Assembly (NCBI RefSeq): GCF_015706575.1 | Contig: NW_024037072.1 | Coordinates: forward strand, 16,183,162 to 16,247,161 | Reading direction: 5' to 3' | Length of the DNA: 64,000 nucleotides | Source: Patiria miniata | Taxonomy: Eukaryota > Echinodermata > Asteroidea > Valvatida > Asterinidae | Part shown: in pieces, positions 26,323-38,900 of the stretch | Position numbering within the stretch: the first letter of the stretch is position 1 | Layout of the letters: the number at the start of each line of letters is the position of its first letter | Notes under the pieces: model-generated | The model's database searches: none | Told to the model about the DNA's origin: nothing | What the model saw: only the letters and a program-made list of their open reading frames with translations | Translations under genes and position numbers: made by a program

Positions 26323-28201
26323 AGTGAAAAATATAAAATTTTCAACTCGCTATTCAAGAAATAAACTCAATCAATGCAGTGTAACCTTTTGATTATTATG
26401 AGCTTTCCTGCCAGACTCGAGAAGGAGAGGTTGACGTTCTTTGTTGCGAGGCGTGCAGTCCCTCCCACACACGCTCGCACCCGCACCCTCAACGCGCTTG
26501 CAATAATTATATGCAAAGCGGTGTATTATGAAGCAAACAGTAATTGTTTTTATTAAAAAAATGCAGTATTCAAGACACGATATGACAATTCGACTTATCG
26601 TCATTGGACAGAGGATGCCAGGTGTAAAAAAAAAGTGTTTCTTTTTTTGCAATAAAACGATGGCGATTGATTTACAAAAACAACCCCGCTCGACCACTGA
26701 TCAGCCATTTCTCGCTGTAATGGCTTTGCCGCAAAGGTTGTTTCGTAAGGTAGGAGAATGGACAACACACAAAAGGCCGTCTGACTGCGGGAATAATTAC
26801 AAAGAAGCTAATAGAATAGGTCCATTCAGGTCAACTCTTGTTTTTGATACGGTAAGATCCATTAAATTTTGAGCCAGTTTTCCAGGGCAAGCAATCTCTC
26901 CCGTGAGCATTTCAATGAAACAGAGCTACTATATATAGTCCTATCTCTTATTTTGTGTGTGGAAAAGTACTAGATCACGGACGACAAAATTTGCCGATGA
27001 ATATGGTTGACCGAGATATTTCGCCGATAATCTGGGCAAATTAAATTGGCTGTTTCAGCAATGAAGGCGACGCCGTGTTGGGTTGAGAATGACCACGATA
27101 ATCGGCCAAGCACTAATGTATTATTTATAGAATGGATCTACTGAGGCTTCTAGGCCGTGGTGATAACCAGAAAATTGAGGAAAGAATGCTACTAAGAGGG
27201 ACTCAGAATCAGTTAACCGTAGAGTTACTAAATTTTGCATTGAATTTATAAATATAGAATCTTCGGAGGGGTTGCGGTTTCAAGAGCGCCAGAATCCCAT
27301 TCGGATAAAGTATCAATACATTTTGACCATCTAACACGAAAGTGCCGCCGCCTTGCTAAATATATCGAGGGCGCGGGTGTTTTCCAGACAAAGTGCAGTG
27401 TGCCGAGGATTGAATTGGCCGGTTCACACGGAATATCATTTTCGTCTATTTCCGAGGAACTTCTAAAGGATGTATTGTTCAGTCGGCTTTTTGGCCGCCC
27501 GTCTTTTTTTTTCTGGCTGAGAAGGGCCTTGCAAAATGGCCTCTTTCCTAGCACTCTTGTTGGTGCGGGTGGGATGTGCGATACATGTTATGTCATGATT
27601 TGATGGAAACCGTATTATGTTACTTTTTTGGGGGAGGGAGAAATACAAATTAAAAAACAGAAGAAGTAAGGTAGTTTCATTTTCAACGGCCAAATATTGT
27701 GATACACAAGTAATATGTACATATTTATGCTATACTTATGGGTTTTTTTAACTGTAAGCTGGATATTAACTAAGCAGCCATCCACGTTTATATGTTGAAT
27801 ATTTATGAACATTGGTCTCTTTTTGGAAACAAAATTCGAGTAATCTCCCCCTGTTTTCTGGCTTGCAAATTCTGAACTGTCTTTAATCGGGGCAGAGGGA
27901 ATGCGGCACTCATTCCTTATAGTACTCGTCACGTCTATTTTGGTCAGCTAAGAGTATCAGTCACTTCGCAATAAACAGGTGTATGTATTTACCCCAAATG
28001 TTCCCGATGTGGACTTTCGAAGCCAAATATACTGTAGTCTGTGTCACCATGGTGAGGAACACTTTAACTTGGTGTTCAGTCGACTCTTATTAATACAAAC
28101 TCAGCCAGACCACACCATTATTTTTTTTTATCAGAACTAGGTGTTAAGAGGAGTTCGGTCCAATTCATTGTGCACGTAAATGCACAGAATTGTTTTTCAC
28201 T

Positions 28202-28473
28202 CAGTGGCGCACCCAGGATTTGGGTATTTTTTTTTGGGGGGGGCTTCAAATTTGTTTCAAAAAATGTTGCCCAAAATGTTTGGCCGCAGAAAAAAGTGGA
28301 GTTTTTATTCGGGGGTGGGGGGGGGGGGGGGGGGGGGACTATTTTGACGTTAGTGGCGCCACTTACACCCCTATTATACTACTCGAAAATAGGCCACATA
28401 CATATCACCAGGGTAAAATCGTGGGACAAAAAAAAGAACCCCCCCAAAAAACCCACCCCCGGGTGCGCCACTG
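28202..28473. mobile_element. G-tract element with CAGTGGCGCACCC ends
   Basis: It begins CAGTGGCGCACCC and ends with its exact complement, GGGTGCGCCACTG, 272 bp in all. Long G runs (about 28319-28337) and A/C runs fill the interior. The flanking 8-mers TTTTCACT and CTTACACT match at six of eight positions, compatible with a worn 8-bp target duplication of the hAT type. Open frames across the G runs are artefacts of low complexity. The hAT assignment is tentative and rests on the CAGNGGCG-like end and the duplication length. Confidence 0.75.
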
Positions 28474-28556
28474 CTTACACTATAACCAGAATTTGTATTA
28501 ACAGAGTGTTTATTAACGACAGTCGAATGCATATCGCACTTTCAACAACAGACGAA

Positions 28557-28624
28557 GATTGAATAAGGCTTATATAAGGATTGAATAAGACTTACATGAA
28601 TGATTGAATAAGGCTTACATGAAT
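28557..28624. repeat. Three-copy ~22-bp tandem repeat
   Basis: The unit GATTGAATAAGGCTTACAT plus GAAT occurs at 28557, 28579 and 28602 with a few substitutions, mostly in the first copy. Confidence 0.9.
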
Positions 28625-28650
28625 GTTAGTACACAAGTAGTTCCTGTTAT

Positions 28651-28832
28651 CAGTGGCGTAGCAAGGAATTTTTTGTTCAGTTGGGAGGGGGGGGGGCACT
28701 AGCCTGGTATGAGGGGGCACCATTGGCGGACCCAACAGCATTTATCCAAGATTCCCAGGCCACCACAAATGCTGCAAATTCGGAGGGGGATGAGGGGGGG
28801 GGGGGCTGGACCTCTTTTGACGCTAGAGGGCG
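28651..28832. mobile_element. G-tract element pieces of the CAGTGGCG family
   Basis: It starts CAGTGGCGTAGCAAGG, the same kind of end as the element 180 bp upstream. It then has two G runs (about 28684-28694 and 28795-28805) and a second internal end-like sequence, ATTGGCGGACCC, near 28722. This suggests two overlapping or nested fragments. A matching right end was not identified with confidence. Confidence 0.5.
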
Positions 28833-29204
28833 ATCTTTTTTCCTATCAATTACTTCACATTTCAGACAGACGTGCGGTTATTAGGGAAGTCAAAAATAAC
28901 CATCTAGATACCTCTTCGTTTTAATAACTCAAACAAATACTTTAAAAAGAAACTACCTTGGCAATCCGCAAATGTCGAAATGTTTGGGGGGGGGGGGGAG
29001 GGGAACCTGGGGGCAGCGGTGTACATCCCGGGGGTATATATCCCCCCACTTTATCGTGATGAAAAAAAAAGCGTATTTCGAGGTATTTTTTCGAATATCC
29101 CAACAACCAAATGGAATTCAATAGCACTGAAAAGTGGAGAAACAAAGTGCAAAAGCCTTTGATGTACATGTAAGCGCGAGTATTGATATGCATCTATATC
29201 CTGA

Positions 29205-29391
29205 AGAGCCAGCCCCAGGCCCCCCCCCCCAATTTCCACGGGCAATTTGCGGATTGTGGTCATCCCTATCCCCCAACTAGCCGGCACAGATTTACCCCTG
29301 TGCCTGCATGGGGGAAGTGGGAATTTTATTTTTATGGGGGGGGGGGGCACGTTTCCCCAAGGCCCACCTTTGGCTACACCTCTGCCTGTGA
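29205..29391 (-). mobile_element. G-tract element, reverse orientation
   Basis: On the minus strand it begins CAGGCAGAGGTGTAGCCAAA, then runs through a G/C homopolymer and ends near CCCAGGCCC at the left. The GTGTAGCCA start is similar to the other family members. The ends are not well inverted, so this may be a decayed or partial copy. Confidence 0.45.
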
Positions 29392-30302
29392 TCACATTAA
29401 TGTCTAATTCATGATGAGTTATCTGTACCTTTTTCAGCTGTTACATACCAGTAGTTAGGATCCATGGTCATTGCAGACTCGTTTTAGTGCGTAGTGAATA
29501 CTCGTACAGTTTTCTAAAATCAGTTTGGTACAAATCAAAGATGGATTGGTCTATATTCAACAAATTTGTTAAAGTAGTAATGATCCTATAGACGAATTTC
29601 TAATTAACATTGAACCCGAAGCTCTTCGTTCTAAACCGCTGTATGAATTGCGGACCTTTGCTTTTTTTTTAATCCGCTCAACAAAACACAGAACTGAATC
29701 CCTCAATATTACATTGGTGTCACAGGTTCTACTCATCAATAATTATACCTGCAAAACAGTATTACCCTCTTCATTAGCCTTACACTTTTTACAATCCACA
29801 GACAGTGTTGCTCATTAAAACCCTGATCTACTTGACTTTGCTCGACTTACTCAAATCGCTGCATAGTTGTTACTCTAGACGTAAGTTAAACAACAAACTC
29901 ATAACTTACAAAAAGTGACATTTTGTAAGCCAGTGGATGATTTGGAAATAACAAAAGCAGTGACCACAAAAGAGCGAACCAAATGAAAAACCAAGAACGT
30001 CTCTCAAGAAGGTTCCTATATTTGTGTTACTTTTGTTCGCGTGTGAATATGTTGTGATATTCTGTCAATCAAACAGGTCCCATTTCTGCGGCGGGCAGAT
30101 TAACCAGAAAGCCTTGAATTTCAATTCCCTCAAAGTTTTTTACCGTCTCATGGGTCCTGTACAGCTCCTCAATATTTGCTCGCCGCATGCATTATCACGG
30201 ACAATATTTCAGAGTAACAATCACTGGAGAATAGATTCGTACAGTGATACTCAGAAAATCATTTCATAACAGTAATTTAAAACATGCCTGTTGGTCACCA
30301 GG

Positions 30303-30606
30303 AGTGGCGGCGCCAGAGTATACATTTTTTTTAAATAAAAGTTTGTTTTATTATTATTATTATTATTTTTTGAGGGGGGTAGCGTGGGCAATCAAAAACA
30401 AAGTATCTATGAGTTTCTGGGCCATTTCTGGGGTTTCCAGTCTTAAACATTGTACAGCACAATATTGACCCTGAGTCTCTTTTCGTATTTCGTGTTCTTT
30501 TAACCTTAATACCTTTTTTATCGTTTGTTTGATTTTCGTGGGGGCCTGACTGGGTGAAAAGGAAGACAGTTGGTGGGGGGGGGGGGCACCCCGTAGCGCC
30601 GCTACT
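30303..30606. mobile_element. G-tract element with AGTGGCGGCG ends
   Basis: Left AGTGGCGGCGCCAG (30303-30316) is mirrored by GTAGCGCCGCTACT ending at 30606, with two or three mismatches. An (ATT)n run near 30350 and a G run near 30577 lie inside. A further phrase, ATACATTTTTTTA, just inside the left end recurs just beyond the right end. Confidence 0.6.
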
Positions 30607-31515
30607 GGTCCCTCGAACGTGACCCGTGGATACATTTTTTTATCCAGTTTTGACATTTTTTTGTTATTTCCAATGGATTAGTATTATTATTTTTTTTAAA
30701 GCGCACTTGCAAGAGTATTTGTTGAGGTAGTCATGCTTCGTAATTATATAACTTGATAATATTTAACCTTGTTTCCTGAGCTGAGGAATGATTCTTTACT
30801 GGCGTTTACAGATGAGTCGTTTGATGTCGTTTTACTTTATATTTGTTTTACGAACAACCAGCACCCGGCCTCCGCGAACTGCGCATGACCGTACTTGTAT
30901 AACCGAAAATGTGTAATTGGATTGACCGATATAAAACGCTCCTGTAATTGATTTTACAGCCAGCGGTAAATGAGTTAGTGTCTCTTAAAATAATCGGAAA
31001 TGTAAATATTTTCCGAGCGGCGCGGAGGCACGGCTTGCATACTTGAGGAGGAAAATCTCTGTTTGTCTGATGCGGTACTGGCCGCGTGGGGTTGGCTCTA
31101 TTGCCATCCACTGGCCAAGAGACCATATTTCGAGAATCTCGTCACGTTTCTAGAGCGAGTCCACGGAAACAAGAGCATGACTAGATTCCTCATTCATTCG
31201 GGAGGCAGAGTATCTTTGCCATTCAGGGTTCAACACAATTGAGCATAAAGGAGCTCACGATTAACTATGGTCCTAGGCAACCCTTGAGTTGATGTTTGCT
31301 TGTAGCCTGAACCGGTTTAATTCTAAAATGTACGCGCAGTACTCACCTGGGAAATTTTGTTCAGTGCACATTCATCACCAAGGTAATGCAGTAATTTTTG
31401 CTGCGAAGATCTCAAGTTTTGATCCATCTATGGTATAAAGATGAGGCGAATGTGGACGAGCGGCGCTTTATGAGTGCAAACGTCGGCAGTTGAATGGTTC
31501 AAAACCTGTGTGATA

Positions 31516-31540
31516 GATATATATATATATACATATATAA
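31516..31540. repeat. (AT)n microsatellite
   Basis: A run of alternating AT with one interruption. Similar short AT runs occur near 17078, 47490, 52845 and 61715. Confidence 0.85.
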
Positions 31541-33200
31541 AAAACTAACCCTGAACATTAGTTATTTTTTTTCATTCTGTACCCTTTTGCCTCTGGCAAA
31601 ATGTTGGCTTTCTGCTCATACATTCATAATATTTTGGTCCAGTCGGCAAATAAAGTTTGTGCCTGTGCCCTAGTTTTTGTAAAACTCACGACGACTTTGA
31701 TACCAAGCCAACCCATGACTCTGTGGATGCGAAGAAGGTTTCCCTGAAGCCTTGTAGAGGCAACGGCCCCATCAGTGTCCTCTTCACATTATCTGTCTGT
31801 GTATGTCAACCATTAGGCCTAATTACAAGGGGACCTGTGCTGGCCTCCGGGGCAATTTGGTTTTACGGAGCAATTTTGCACACCCGATAAAGTCAATATA
31901 GTAGTAAACAGGACCCGTATTGGCTGACAAACCGACCTCGTCTCGTTCCTTATAAGATAAGGACATCGGCATTTTATTTTTCCGAAGGCTTTATTCACGT
32001 TATATCATACACGTCTAAAACAAACTTTGAACGGAGAGAGGTGGTGAGTGTGACTTCAAATAACAAGTAAAATATAATCCGGATGTATCTTGTTTTCCCC
32101 TTTTTTCTAATTAAAAAAGTTCCGAAATTTGGAATAATAAAACATGTTCTAAAACTGAGCGGGGGATTAAAATTATTGGCGATATTTGACATGAAAGCTG
32201 CCTAGTCAATACACCTTGCGGCGCGATGTAGAAGAGTTGGCAAATCTCACCTGTATCTGTAAAGACTCTTTATTTGCGCACTACTGGGAAGGCTATTCAA
32301 TATGTCTTATTAGTAATGGTTCGCATCTGCAGCGGTATCAGCTCTAACCTTTCGGCAGAGTTTCCATGTAATTCCTATCAGGAACCCCTGGCTCACGGCT
32401 CTTAGTAATACCCGGCATGGTGTAATGACTTTTGCGCTATCGGATCGCACGTCTCTGGCGAAAGTAGTCAAGCCGACCGTGCATTTTGTTGCTAAAAAAT
32501 ATCGCCAAGGATCAGAGCGGGTGGGGAAGCTTGCTAGAAATCGGATCCATGATGGATGGGCCGGTTCAATGGAAATATCAAGGCAAGCAATGTTATACAA
32601 TCCCATCAGCATGCAAGGCTGACTGTGCGGGATTTGTTGACTGGTACTAGCTACTACACTCGTATTCCTCTCTTTCCGATGCATATGAGGGCTGCTTTAG
32701 TTCCAAGGGCCGAGGTAGTATTTTCTAAGTGTTTGATATGCGCTCGCGTAGTTATCCAATTACAGGTTCTGGCGTGGCGGGATTTCGGGGCTTGGGGCAA
32801 AATGTCATTGTTTCGTGTGAACCTGCATGCATTTAACCGTGGATAACAAAAAGGGCCTCGCTCGATCAGGTGACAATTTTTTTCTTCTCAACGTGTGACT
32901 GATTCAGCCAGGAAAGAAATGAATGAATGCGTGGACTCGCGACAGGCAATCCTGGCTTTTTGTCTAAATACCATGAATTCCGGCGCCTGACGTAGGTTGA
33001 ATGTTTACTGCTCCCTACCGGATCATCAATTATGCATCATCTCTCAAATTACAGCTTTACGTTTTTCTCGATTTGATGTTTTTTCTTAGTTTAAAAAACA
33101 GGGCAAGACTCCAGGGAAAAAAAATATGACATCATGGCTTATTAAGGCGTGAACAATATATTCCCGTTGTGAACGGAATTCCTGTCAGGATGAGCTATAA

Positions 33201-33400
33201 GCCCACCGCACACGAGATCTCCGTGCTGAGCAAAAAGTCAGTCGAGGCCGTTTGCTCTGCACGTAGCTCACAAAATATCCCCGTGTGCGGTTAATTTTTT
33301 TACTGAGTTTTCTGCCTCTCCAGGCCGTGAGGAAACTATCTATCCTGGTTTTTTTCGCCTCACGAGGCAAAAATTTACCATGTGCGGGCAGTAGGTGGGT
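33201..33400. mobile_element. Probable MITE with GCCCACCGCACA-type ends
   Basis: GCCCACCGCACACGAG at the left is loosely mirrored by CATGTGCGGGCAGTAGGTGG at the right. A third, inverted copy of the motif (CCGTGTGCGGTT) sits at 33281-33292, so the left 90 bp can fold on itself. The GCCTCTCCAGGCCGTGAGG and CCTCACGAGGC phrases form another inverted pair. It is non-coding; the type is uncertain. Confidence 0.5.
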
Positions 33401-33974
33401 TACTCAAATGTCATGCATAATTCAGTTTTCCTTTGAATCGTTGCAAGACACTTAGGTTCTCGTTCTCTTTTCCCCTTTAAAATAAAATTATCTCAGCAAT
33501 AAATTCAGAGAATCAAAATAGTCGATGAAAATGAGCATCGACGTGGATTCGAAATAGGGATCTTTGCATCCAAAGCTCATCACGCTTGATATCGCTGTTC
33601 TGTTTCATGAATAAACATGCTGGCCCGATCGAAACTATTGAATTATTCATGACTTTGGAGCAAACCACGTACGGAAAAGAAATTCTAAGCTACGTGCTGA
33701 GCTAAAAGATTAACTATCCAATGAAATCACGTACTCTGTACACGTGAGTTTAACATGTTGTGCATTTCTTCTAAAAGCTGCTGGCGTTTGTACCCATTTT
33801 TGAAATCACGCAACTGACAAACAAGAATATTGTGCTTTCATGTTTATTTCCGTTCAGAAAATCGTACTTCTTTCTGTTATAGGAACGGCGGGGCCGTAAA
33901 CTGGACAATCGCATTAGTATGTCCCGTTCTAAAGTTCTTTTTTTTGAGGGGGGGGGGTATTGTTTTATCATATA

Positions 33975-34622
33975 TAGGGTGTTTAAAAAAAAGGAAACCC
34001 ATCTTCAAAGAATAAGTATGGACAGACAATATGTTTACTGGCTATAAAACTGGTATCATCTGAATGCGTAATCTCTATGCTTTTTAATGATAGTATGTTT
34101 AGGTTTTCTGAGTCATGCATCAGTGAGCATCATTGTCTTCAAAACTGGATGCAAAAATGCAGTCGGTTCACTTTCATAAAAAAAAACCACTGGGCACGGT
34201 GTGCCTATTGTTACGAAAATGTCTGTGAAATGGCATGAATGTTAATCCTCGGGAAACTGGCACATTGTTTTGAACGTGGCTTGGTCAAAACGAGAAATTC
34301 ATGACAAACAATAAAATTCAGTTTTGAAACCAACCCGACTTGTTCTTTGGTTTCTTTTTATGCACTCGTGTCTGCTTAAATACTTATTCTCGTGCACACC
34401 ATGCCTATTGTGTTTGACATGAAAGTGAACCAACTGCAATTTTGCATCAAAATCGCATGACAATGGCGCTCAGTGATGCATGACCCTGGAAATGTAAACA
34501 AGGTATCATTGAAAAACATAGAGATTACGCTTTCAGATGATAACAGTTTTATAGCCAGTAAACATTTAGTCTGTCCATACTAGTTCTTCAAAGCTGGGTT
34601 TCCTTTTGATTGAAACACCCTG
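33975..34622. mobile_element. Mariner-like MITE with ~220-bp inverted arms
   Basis: The left arm starts TAGGGTGTTT and the right arm, read in reverse, CAGGGTGTTTC. Both continue with AAAAGGAAACCCA, TATGGACAGAC, GTTTACTGGCTATAAAACTG and GTAATCTCTATG. The arms stay alignable for some 220 bp, to about 34205 and 34375. TA dinucleotides at 33973-33974 and 34623-34624 flank it, as expected for Tc1/mariner insertions. The centre has no transposase frame, so the element would need an enzyme supplied from elsewhere. Confidence 0.82.
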
Positions 34623-34743
34623 TATATTGTCAATATCAATCAAGTCAGAAACTTTGTGGAACTGGTGACAGTGCGCGAAAGTCCGATAACATTGTACTAC
34701 TTTTAATTTCGCGAACTAGGTTGGTCCCAAAGTGGGTCCACAT

Positions 34744-35088
34744 CATAGGCGTAGCCAGCGTAAAGGGGGTATCCCCCAAATATTTGGTAAAGAATGCCCT
34801 TTTCTATTCAAATGCCCTTTTTTCACCAGCGCTACCCCCCCCCCCCATATCTGTGAAGAAGTGCCCTTCTTTTGTTAACAATTACCCTTTTTTTCTGAAC
34901 AAGTGCCCTTTAAAAAAAAAAAGTTGTGCCCTTTTTTGTGCCATCGGCCGTTACTGGCGATTTGATTTTACGGAGGCCAAGTGTCCGGAGGAAAAACGTG
35001 TTTACATTTCAGCACGGATGTGCAAGTGCCCTTTCTAGAAACGTTTAACCCCCACCCCCCCCATACAAATGACATTGCTACGCCCCTG
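34744..35088. mobile_element. G/C-tract element with GGCGTAGC ends
   Basis: CATAGGCGTAGC at the left is mirrored by GCTACGCCCCTG at the right, two mismatches in twelve. Between them the phrase AGTGCCCTTTT recurs at least six times at uneven spacing (about 34791 to 34940, and again near 35027), interrupted by a C run near 34837. It appears related to the CAGTGGCG elements upstream. Confidence 0.65.
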
Positions 35089-35412
35089 CAAATTGCTCGT
35101 TGCCGATGGTATCTCTTTATATTGCTTTGTTGTTTTTTTCACGAGGTCACAGCGCCCAACCCCATCCCCCCTCCAACAAAATAATAAATAATAACAAAAA
35201 CTCATTAAACATATGCGCACAATACCTATGAGAGCCACAAAAATAATCAATGGTGACGTGGAATAAAAAAACACTCCGTCATTTAAAAACACGAAACAAA
35301 CTTAATTAATGACTTCACGTACACAATTCGTAGGCTAATAGCGCAACAAGTGGATGCACGTGTAGTGCGCGTATGTCCACGTTTTGAACGCGTTTCGAAT
35401 ACCCAGTAGACC

Positions 35413-35858
35413 TAAAGCCCAGCGCATACCCTTCCGATTTTACCGGTTCACCGGATCACCTCATATGGTTTTTGTTTTCACCGTTGCGGTTAGACCGCAA
35501 CGTTACCCGCACACATTCCCGATTCCGTTCTATAGTCAAATGATGATCAGTCACATGATGACCAGTCACATGATGACAAAATGGCAGCCGTAAATTTTGA
35601 ATCATGTAACTTCCTTCGTTAATCTGACAGATTGGTTAACATAAATATCGCGCCCGGAGAAATGGGAGTGCTGCCCGCACACCTTTCCGGTGACATCGGA
35701 TCCGGTGAAATCGGTTGCGAACATATCAAACATGTTTGATTTCATCCAGGCTACCTAGTTTACGGCCAGATCGGTCCGAATGTTCCGCGCACACCTCCGT
35801 ACGATGGCCCGATGACGCGCTGAACCGGTACAATCGGCAAGGTGTGTGCCAGGCTTTA
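35413..35858. mobile_element. Inverted-repeat DNA element, 446 bp
   Basis: The left end TAAAGCCCAGCGCATACC, then TTCCGATTTTACCGGTTCA, is matched in reverse by the right end, TAAAGCCTGGCACACACC, then TTGCCGATTGTACCGGTTCA. The arms are about 40 bp. Inside are further palindromes, GTTGCGGTTAGACCGCAAC near 35484 and CCGGTGACATCGGATCCGG near 35688, plus three 15-bp units of GATGACCAGTCACAT at about 35543-35575. A TA at each edge could be the target duplication. No open frame of interest. Confidence 0.7.
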
Positions 35859-35864
35859 TGCATA

Positions 35865-35981
35865 ATGACGTCACGTTTTGTTTACATGTGCGCTTTCCTA
35901 TGGGAGCCAGGTGGGGGCGATTGGCTGGCGTCCCCCTGGCCCCCATAGGAAAGCGCACATGTAAACAAAGCGTGACGTCAT
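35865..35981. repeat. Near-perfect 117-bp hairpin with CRE and FOX-like sites
   Basis: Two arms of about 53 bp differ at only about three positions around a short ATTGGCTGG loop. Each arm begins at the outside with ATGACGTCACG, a full CRE palindrome, and then has TTTGTTTACATGTGCG, which includes a forkhead-type TGTTTAC. The unit lies six bases from the preceding inverted-repeat element. It could be a small fold-back transposon or a source of hairpin RNA; site functions are inferred from motif match only. Confidence 0.8.
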
Positions 35982-38900
35982 GATGTCTAAGGTCTACATG
36001 GTGCGGAGGTGATTGGGTGGGGTCATGTAGCTCAATTCAAATGAGACTTACAAATAGGCAACGTGGCTTTGATATTGCACAGCTGTTAGAAAGCCCGCAA
36101 ATGAATAGCGCACTGCACCTGTCGTTCGACGATGAGTCGAAGTGGAAACCAATTACACGCTCTCTAGACTCGGAATACAATACACAATTCAGTTACACAC
36201 TTATAGGCTTAAAGCTCAAAAAATGACCCATCTGATGAAATAGCCTCGCTGTTAAATTTGTAGTTATTTGGCAAACCTGCGGGTGGATGCGGGTGGATGA
36301 GGGTGTGTTCGAATCCCGATGGTGTCATTTTATTTTTCAACACGCGCGCTTCTACACTTTGTATAAGAGATTCAATTTACCGTACGGTCGTAAAGTACCA
36401 ACGGTAGCTTAGCGTCATTGCTTAGCTGTGCTGCTGGGACTGTCCGCAAAGTTCAGGTGAGCATCTGTGTAAAAGGTTCAAGGTAGATATTGGTCCGCTT
36501 GGAGACCGGGGTTTAGGGTGCCGTCTTGTTTCGTCCCTTTTTATGGTGCTTGGCCCCCTGGTTATTATGGATAGACAGGGAAGGAAGTGGATGGGCCGGG
36601 AATGTCCTATAGTTGGGTCGGAAATGGGCTCATTGAGTTAGGTTTGTAAGTCCGACCCTGAATGCTTGGTCATCATCACTTACCTTTTAGTTTCCCTATG
36701 ACATTTTGTTTCTTGCTTAAATTGAATGACTTAAAAATAGACTTTTATAACGGCGTCCCTTTTTATTTCCAGGATCTCATTTCCGAGCGACCCTATTTGT
36801 GGCTTCCGACTCATGAGACAAAATGCAACCGACCCAGTATGCTAACCCTTTTCTCAGCATAAATTAATAGAAGGATAACTCCCATCCAGATTGAGGTTGT
36901 TAAAAGCCATGGGGCCCAAGAAATGTTTAAGGCTACACGCAAAACGCTAAACTTTCCCCAAGTCTTTCCTACGAATTGTGACCGAACTTATTTGTTCATG
37001 AGCCTAAGACTCATCTAGGGACATTTCGGTACTCTAGCTTTGATTAAACTTCCACATTTAAAATGAGCGTCCAGAGCTACGGTTGATTCTGAACAGGACA
37101 ATACAGTCAAATAATGTAACAAGTTTTCATGGTCGTTAAAGTGACTTTGTTTAAGATGCAACCATATGCGCCCCATCACACTTTAAAGGGATGGTCTTGT
37201 TTAAGACGTAATGTAAAGGAGCATTATCCCAACCGCCCCTCAATCATCCTGATATTTGTTATTGGGCGCCTGTGTCATGGCGAAGAATAAGCATGATAGA
37301 TTAATGTCCAATTGGTTGTCTCTGTATATTTGGATCAAATGTGGACAGCATTTTTCACTAATGAGGCACACGCAGCCATGAGCTATGACTGCGGAGTGCA
37401 CGTCAGGTTAAAGCCGCATCAATAATTAGTTGTTGAGGCTAAGGATTCGGCTTTGGACCATGACTCGCTATCCATAGCCATAGTTTAAAAGGAAAATAAT
37501 TACATATGTAAACGAAATACCATTGTTTGACTAAAGAATAATGCCTATGGCGAGATTCAAATTGGCGATCCCGCAGCACCCTATCGCTACTTGAACTACT
37601 TTCGTTGTTCATTGGGGATGCTAGTCAGACGCCGTAAAAAGCACTACATGCCGTGTTCCAACAGCAGGGCAGAAGCAGTGATCATCAGAACAAACCTGAG
37701 CAAGAGGTAATTGGGACGCCTCAGTTAGGTATTTGTACCTAGGTCAGTCGTCAAATTAAGGAAAATGACAAAAAGGCAAACTAACAAACAAACAAAAGAA
37801 AACGACTGATTAGTTTTTTGTAGTGGAGGTTTATTTCGGGATGTCATGAAATTTCGCCCCGCAGTAGTGCTTAAGATTAAGAAGCCAGTGGCAAACGATT
37901 TAACCTTTTGGTTTGTCTGTAATCGTATATCGAAATTACGTATAAGAGGCACTCGTATTTGATGAGATCGAAGTTATCCGAAAGGAAATATTTGGCACGG
38001 TGTTGGATTCAAGTATCCCAGTTGAATGACAAAAGGAACAAGCGTTTCCAAACTAATATCGACGGTCGCTCACAAAGGGCAGTACTTCGACAATATTAGA
38101 ATTGTATTGGGTGACGCTTATTGAGCTTTGAAACGTCATTCAGGCAAGCCTAACGGAAGGAGTAGAGGAGAACTACGCCAAATATATATTGCAAAACATC
38201 CAGGACTAAAACTGATATTCAACGCCGGTTTAGCATCGACAAACACCGCGGCAAGCATGAGGGTGCTCTAGGCTCATTCGAGAGAGTTTCCCTGCTCCAC
38301 TTCAAGTCAGGCAAGGCCTGCAACTTTAGCTTGGCAAATATACCTAGGTCTTGGATGAAATATCGCCGCAAAAAAAAAATCAGAGAAGAATAAAATGAGC
38401 ATGTCTGAGTTCTGTGACGACTGTTGGAGGCGTCTTCCGTTTCTAGCCGAGCCGCCCTCATATATGCATACCATAGACTCGGCAACTGGAACAGAGCAAT
38501 TGAATGAGGTGGAAATGAAGCCGTACCTCCGGGCGAATTGCAAGTGATTTCCTACAGAGACTGACCGTCTCCCTCAAGAGGAGTCCGTACAGCAGACTTC
38601 CCGTCAGAACCAAGTATCAAGCCAGGGACTCTGATTTGTTTTTTAATTAGTCTTCTGATAACTATCATTTTGCTGATATTCATTTCTATCTTGCTTGAAT
38701 CAGCTTTTTTTTGTTATTACTGTTTCTCTGTTGTGTCGACTTTTTAATCACGTTTCTGTATAAGCGACATTTTTCTCCCCGCGACTACTTCAACCTTTTT
38801 CTTTCTCAGCTTGTGAATCCAGGTATGCTGGTCTCGAGTACTTTAACCATTTATTTCTTCCAAAAATTCGACTTGCTGCGCTGAATTATTTATTTAAGGT

